Of a stretch of 13,742 nucleotides of DNA, positions 12,330 to 13,742 are shown one piece after another. A program made the translations under genes and the position numbers. Source of the stretch: Natronohydrobacter sp. GTDB taxonomy: Bacteria > Pseudomonadota > Alphaproteobacteria > Rhodobacterales > Rhodobacteraceae. The stretch is taken from assembly GCA_007118445.1 (NCBI GenBank), contig SKRP01000018.1, forward strand, positions 1-13,742, in the 5' to 3' direction. The notes beneath the pieces were generated by a model. It made no database searches. It was not told where the DNA came from and saw only the letters and a program-made list of their open reading frames with translations. How positions within the stretch are numbered: the stretch's first letter is position 1; each line of letters begins with the position of its first letter.

Positions 12330-13514
12330 ATGGATGAAAAACCGGTTCTGGTGCGGCGCATGGCCTGGCCCGAAACCGCCTCGCGGCCCGTGGGCACACC
12401 GATTCAGCCCTCGGTGGTCTATGCCTCGACCGACCCGGATATGCTGGATGCGCAATATGAGGGGCAGATCGAGGGCTACACCTATGCGCGCGAAGGCCAT
12501 CCCAACGCCACAGTGCTGGCGCGCAAGATTGACCAGATGGAAGGCGCGACAGGTGGGATCGTGCTGGGATCGGGCATGGCCGCTGTCGCCGCTGTGCTGA
12601 TGGGGCTCGTGCGCGCGGGCGATCATGTGCTGGGCGGCGATCAGCTTTACGGGCGCTCGCTGCGGATGATGCGCGACGATCTGCCCCGGCTGGGGGTGCA
12701 GACCTCGCTGGCCGATCCGACCGATGCAGCGGGTTTTGTCGCAGCAATCCGGCCCGAGACAAGGCTGATCCTGCTCGAAGTGGTGTCCAACCCGACCCTG
12801 CGCGTCGCCGATATCCCCGCCATCATCGCAGGCGCGAAGGCGCGCGGCGTGCTGGTTGCGATCGACAATACCTTCACCACGCCGCGCGGGTTCCAGCCCT
12901 TCGCGCATGGGGCGGATATCGTGATCCATTCGGTGACGAAACTGCTTGCGGGTCATTCGGATGCGACGCTGGGCTATGTCGCCGCGCGCGACCCGGCGCT
13001 TGCGCGCGCGATCTATGATTTCGCGACCACCACCGGCATGACCCCCAGCCCGTTCGATTGCTGGCTGGCCGAACGCGGGCTGTATTCCTTCGATCTGCGC
13101 TATGACCGGGCCGAGGCCAGCGCGCAGGCGCTTGCGGATCATCTGGCCGGGCTGCCCGGTGTGACGCGGGTGCTCTATCCGACACGGACCGATCACCCGG
13201 ACCATAACCGCGCAGCGGCGCTGCTGGGTGCGCGGGGCGGGCATATGGTCAGTTTCGAAATCACCGGCGGGCGCGCAGCGGCGAACCGGCTGACACGCGC
13301 GGCAGAGAATATCCCTTTCGCGCCCACTCTGGGCGATATCGGCACCACGCTGTCGCATCCGGCCAGCTCGTCGCATCGCGGTCTCGGTGCGGACGGGCGC
13401 GCGGCGCTGGGGATCACAGAGGGGTTTTTCCGCGTCTCGGTCGGGATGGAGCCGCCGGAATTGCTCTGTGCCGAGTTCGAAGCCGCAATTCTGGCCAGCC
13501 AGCGCGCGGGATAA
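12330..13514 (+). CDS. Cys/Met metabolism PLP-dependent enzyme (cystathionine lyase/synthase-like)
   Basis: This 394-residue fold-type I PLP enzyme belongs to the transsulfuration family, which acts on cystathionine, homoserine esters or methionine in the cytosol. Visible landmarks are YTYAREGHPN (50-60), with Tyr52 and Arg54 as the phosphate-binding pair from the partner subunit. Others are the PLP-phosphate loop GSGMAA (80-85), Tyr107 stacking on the cofactor (LYGRS), Asp179 (AIDNTF), Lys204 forming the Schiff base (SVTKLLAGHSD), and the C-terminal FFRVSVGMEPPELL. The residue after Tyr107-Gly is Arg109, where methionine gamma-lyase has Cys and gamma-synthases often have Gly, so the reaction type cannot be assigned safely. 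The start is well supported by AGGAG eleven bases upstream. It follows the dgt-like gene and precedes a CBS-domain gene. No SAM riboswitch fold was seen in the 81-bp leader gap. Confidence 0.88.
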   Translation: MDEKPVLVRRMAWPETASRPVGTPIQPSVVYASTDPDMLDAQYEGQIEGYTYAREGHPNATVLARKIDQMEGATGGIVLGSGMAAVAAVLMGLVRAGDHVLGGDQLYGRSLRMMRDDLPRLGVQTSLADPTDAAGFVAAIRPETRLILLEVVSNPTLRVADIPAIIAGAKARGVLVAIDNTFTTPRGFQPFAHGADIVIHSVTKLLAGHSDATLGYVAARDPALARAIYDFATTTGMTPSPFDCWLAERGLYSFDLRYDRAEASAQALADHLAGLPGVTRVLYPTRTDHPDHNRAAALLGARGGHMVSFEITGGRAAANRLTRAAENIPFAPTLGDIGTTLSHPASSSHRGLGADGRAALGITEGFFRVSVGMEPPELLCAEFEAAILASQRAG

Positions 13515-13542
13515 GCCTTTCATCTTATTGACCGGATTTCGC

Positions 13543-13548
13543 TTGACA
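13543..13548 (+). promoter_or_regulatory. -35 element candidate for the CBS-domain gene
   Basis: A consensus TTGACA lies 60 bases upstream of the CBS-domain start. The hexamer at the usual spacing (GACCCT after 17 bp) is a poor -10, so the promoter is tentative. It suggests that the CBS gene has its own transcription start. Confidence 0.35.
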
Positions 13549-13608
13549 CTCTGCGGGCGCTGGCAGACCCTTGCCTAAAGCGCATAGGGTCAGAGGAGGG
13601 CGGACGCC

Positions 13609-13742
13609 ATGCTTGTCAGTCAGATCATTCGCAACAAGGCGCAACAAGGGGTGCTCACGCTGGAGCCCGGAACGACGCTGGCCGATGCCGTCAGGATTCT
13701 GGGCGAGAAACGCATTGGTGCGGTCGTGATTTCGCCAGACGG
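13609..13742 (+). CDS. CBS-domain protein, N-terminal part, cut by window edge
   Basis: The first 44 codons read MLVSQIIRNKAQQGVLTLEP, then the CBS-type strand-helix-strand TTLADAVRILGEKRIGAVVISPDG. The pattern of a threonine-rich turn, an amphipathic helix, and IGAVVI before an SPDG turn matches the first CBS motif of small paired-CBS proteins, which sense adenosine nucleotides. The start has AGGAGG ten bases upstream. Because the rest is outside the window, it is not known whether this is a stand-alone two-CBS protein of about 145 residues or part of a larger protein. It lies 94 bp after the PLP-enzyme gene on the same strand. Confidence 0.82.
   Translation, partial: MLVSQIIRNKAQQGVLTLEPGTTLADAVRILGEKRIGAVVISPD

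Noticed and set aside
12315..13523. Minus-strand open frame of about 402 codons
   Set aside because: It is exactly antisense to the PLP-enzyme gene, whose active-site motifs are all intact on the plus strand.
1..13742. tRNA, rRNA, CRISPR, insertion sequence, prophage, toxin-antitoxin or defence genes
   Set aside because: None was seen by eye on either strand. All long coding regions are housekeeping or transport families with uniform GC-rich codon use, so there is no evidence for a mobile or defence system.

Overview
This is a GC-rich, gene-dense chromosomal window. It looks like an alphaproteobacterium of the Rhodobacteraceae/Paracoccaceae (Roseobacter-Rhodobacter group). The main reasons are a Rhodobacter-type phosphatidylethanolamine N-methyltransferase, an A-type Fe-S carrier gene divergent from a dGTPase-like gene, a DUF3422 protein, and codon use dominated by G/C third positions. 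No phage, transposon, CRISPR, tRNA or rRNA signature was seen. The content is mostly housekeeping metabolism, and I did not find a convincing new multi-gene system. The less ordinary material is in the intergenic DNA (palindromes and dyads), in one small unrecognised gene, and in some of the gene pairings.

Layout. (1) 1-1720, minus strand: the start of guaA (GMP synthase, running off the left edge), preceded by a glycerate 2-kinase/MOFRL gene with a GC-rich hairpin between them. (2) 1863-3079, plus strand: fabG and acpP of fatty-acid synthesis, each with a TATAG-type promoter candidate, closed by a strong terminator. The usual partners fabD and fabF are not adjacent. (3) 3214-4497, plus: a DUF3422 protein with two C-terminal membrane helices, convergent with (4) 4536-6323, minus: a type I ABC exporter (MsbA-like half transporter). 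A palindromic hairpin separates the two. (5) 6324-6618: a divergent, relatively AT-rich control region with several dyads. (6) 6619-8600, plus: uspA followed at 20 bp by an AGCS alanine/glycine:cation symporter, probably one operon. (7) 8618-8647: a perfect 30-bp palindrome sharing a 13-bp arm with the one at 4500. (8) 8672-9538, minus: a LysR regulator, divergent from a 69-codon unknown gene (9663-9872) across an intergenic region with a nested dyad. (9) 9891-10508, minus: pmtA, with a perfect 9-5-9 operator-like dyad upstream. (10) 10617-10955, minus: an ErpA/IscA-type Fe-S carrier, divergent from (11) 11034-12248, plus: dgt-like dNTP triphosphohydrolase, followed by (12) 12330-13514: a Cys/Met-metabolism PLP enzyme, and (13) 13609-edge: the start of a CBS-domain protein.

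How the genes relate. fabG and acpP supply fatty-acid elongation, and PmtA modifies the resulting phospholipids (PE to PC), so lipid metabolism appears twice but in separate transcription units. guaA and dgt sit at opposite ends of guanine nucleotide metabolism but are not linked. The closest functional coupling suggested by the sequence is UspA with the AGCS symporter. All functional calls rest on motif recognition by eye; no database search was run.
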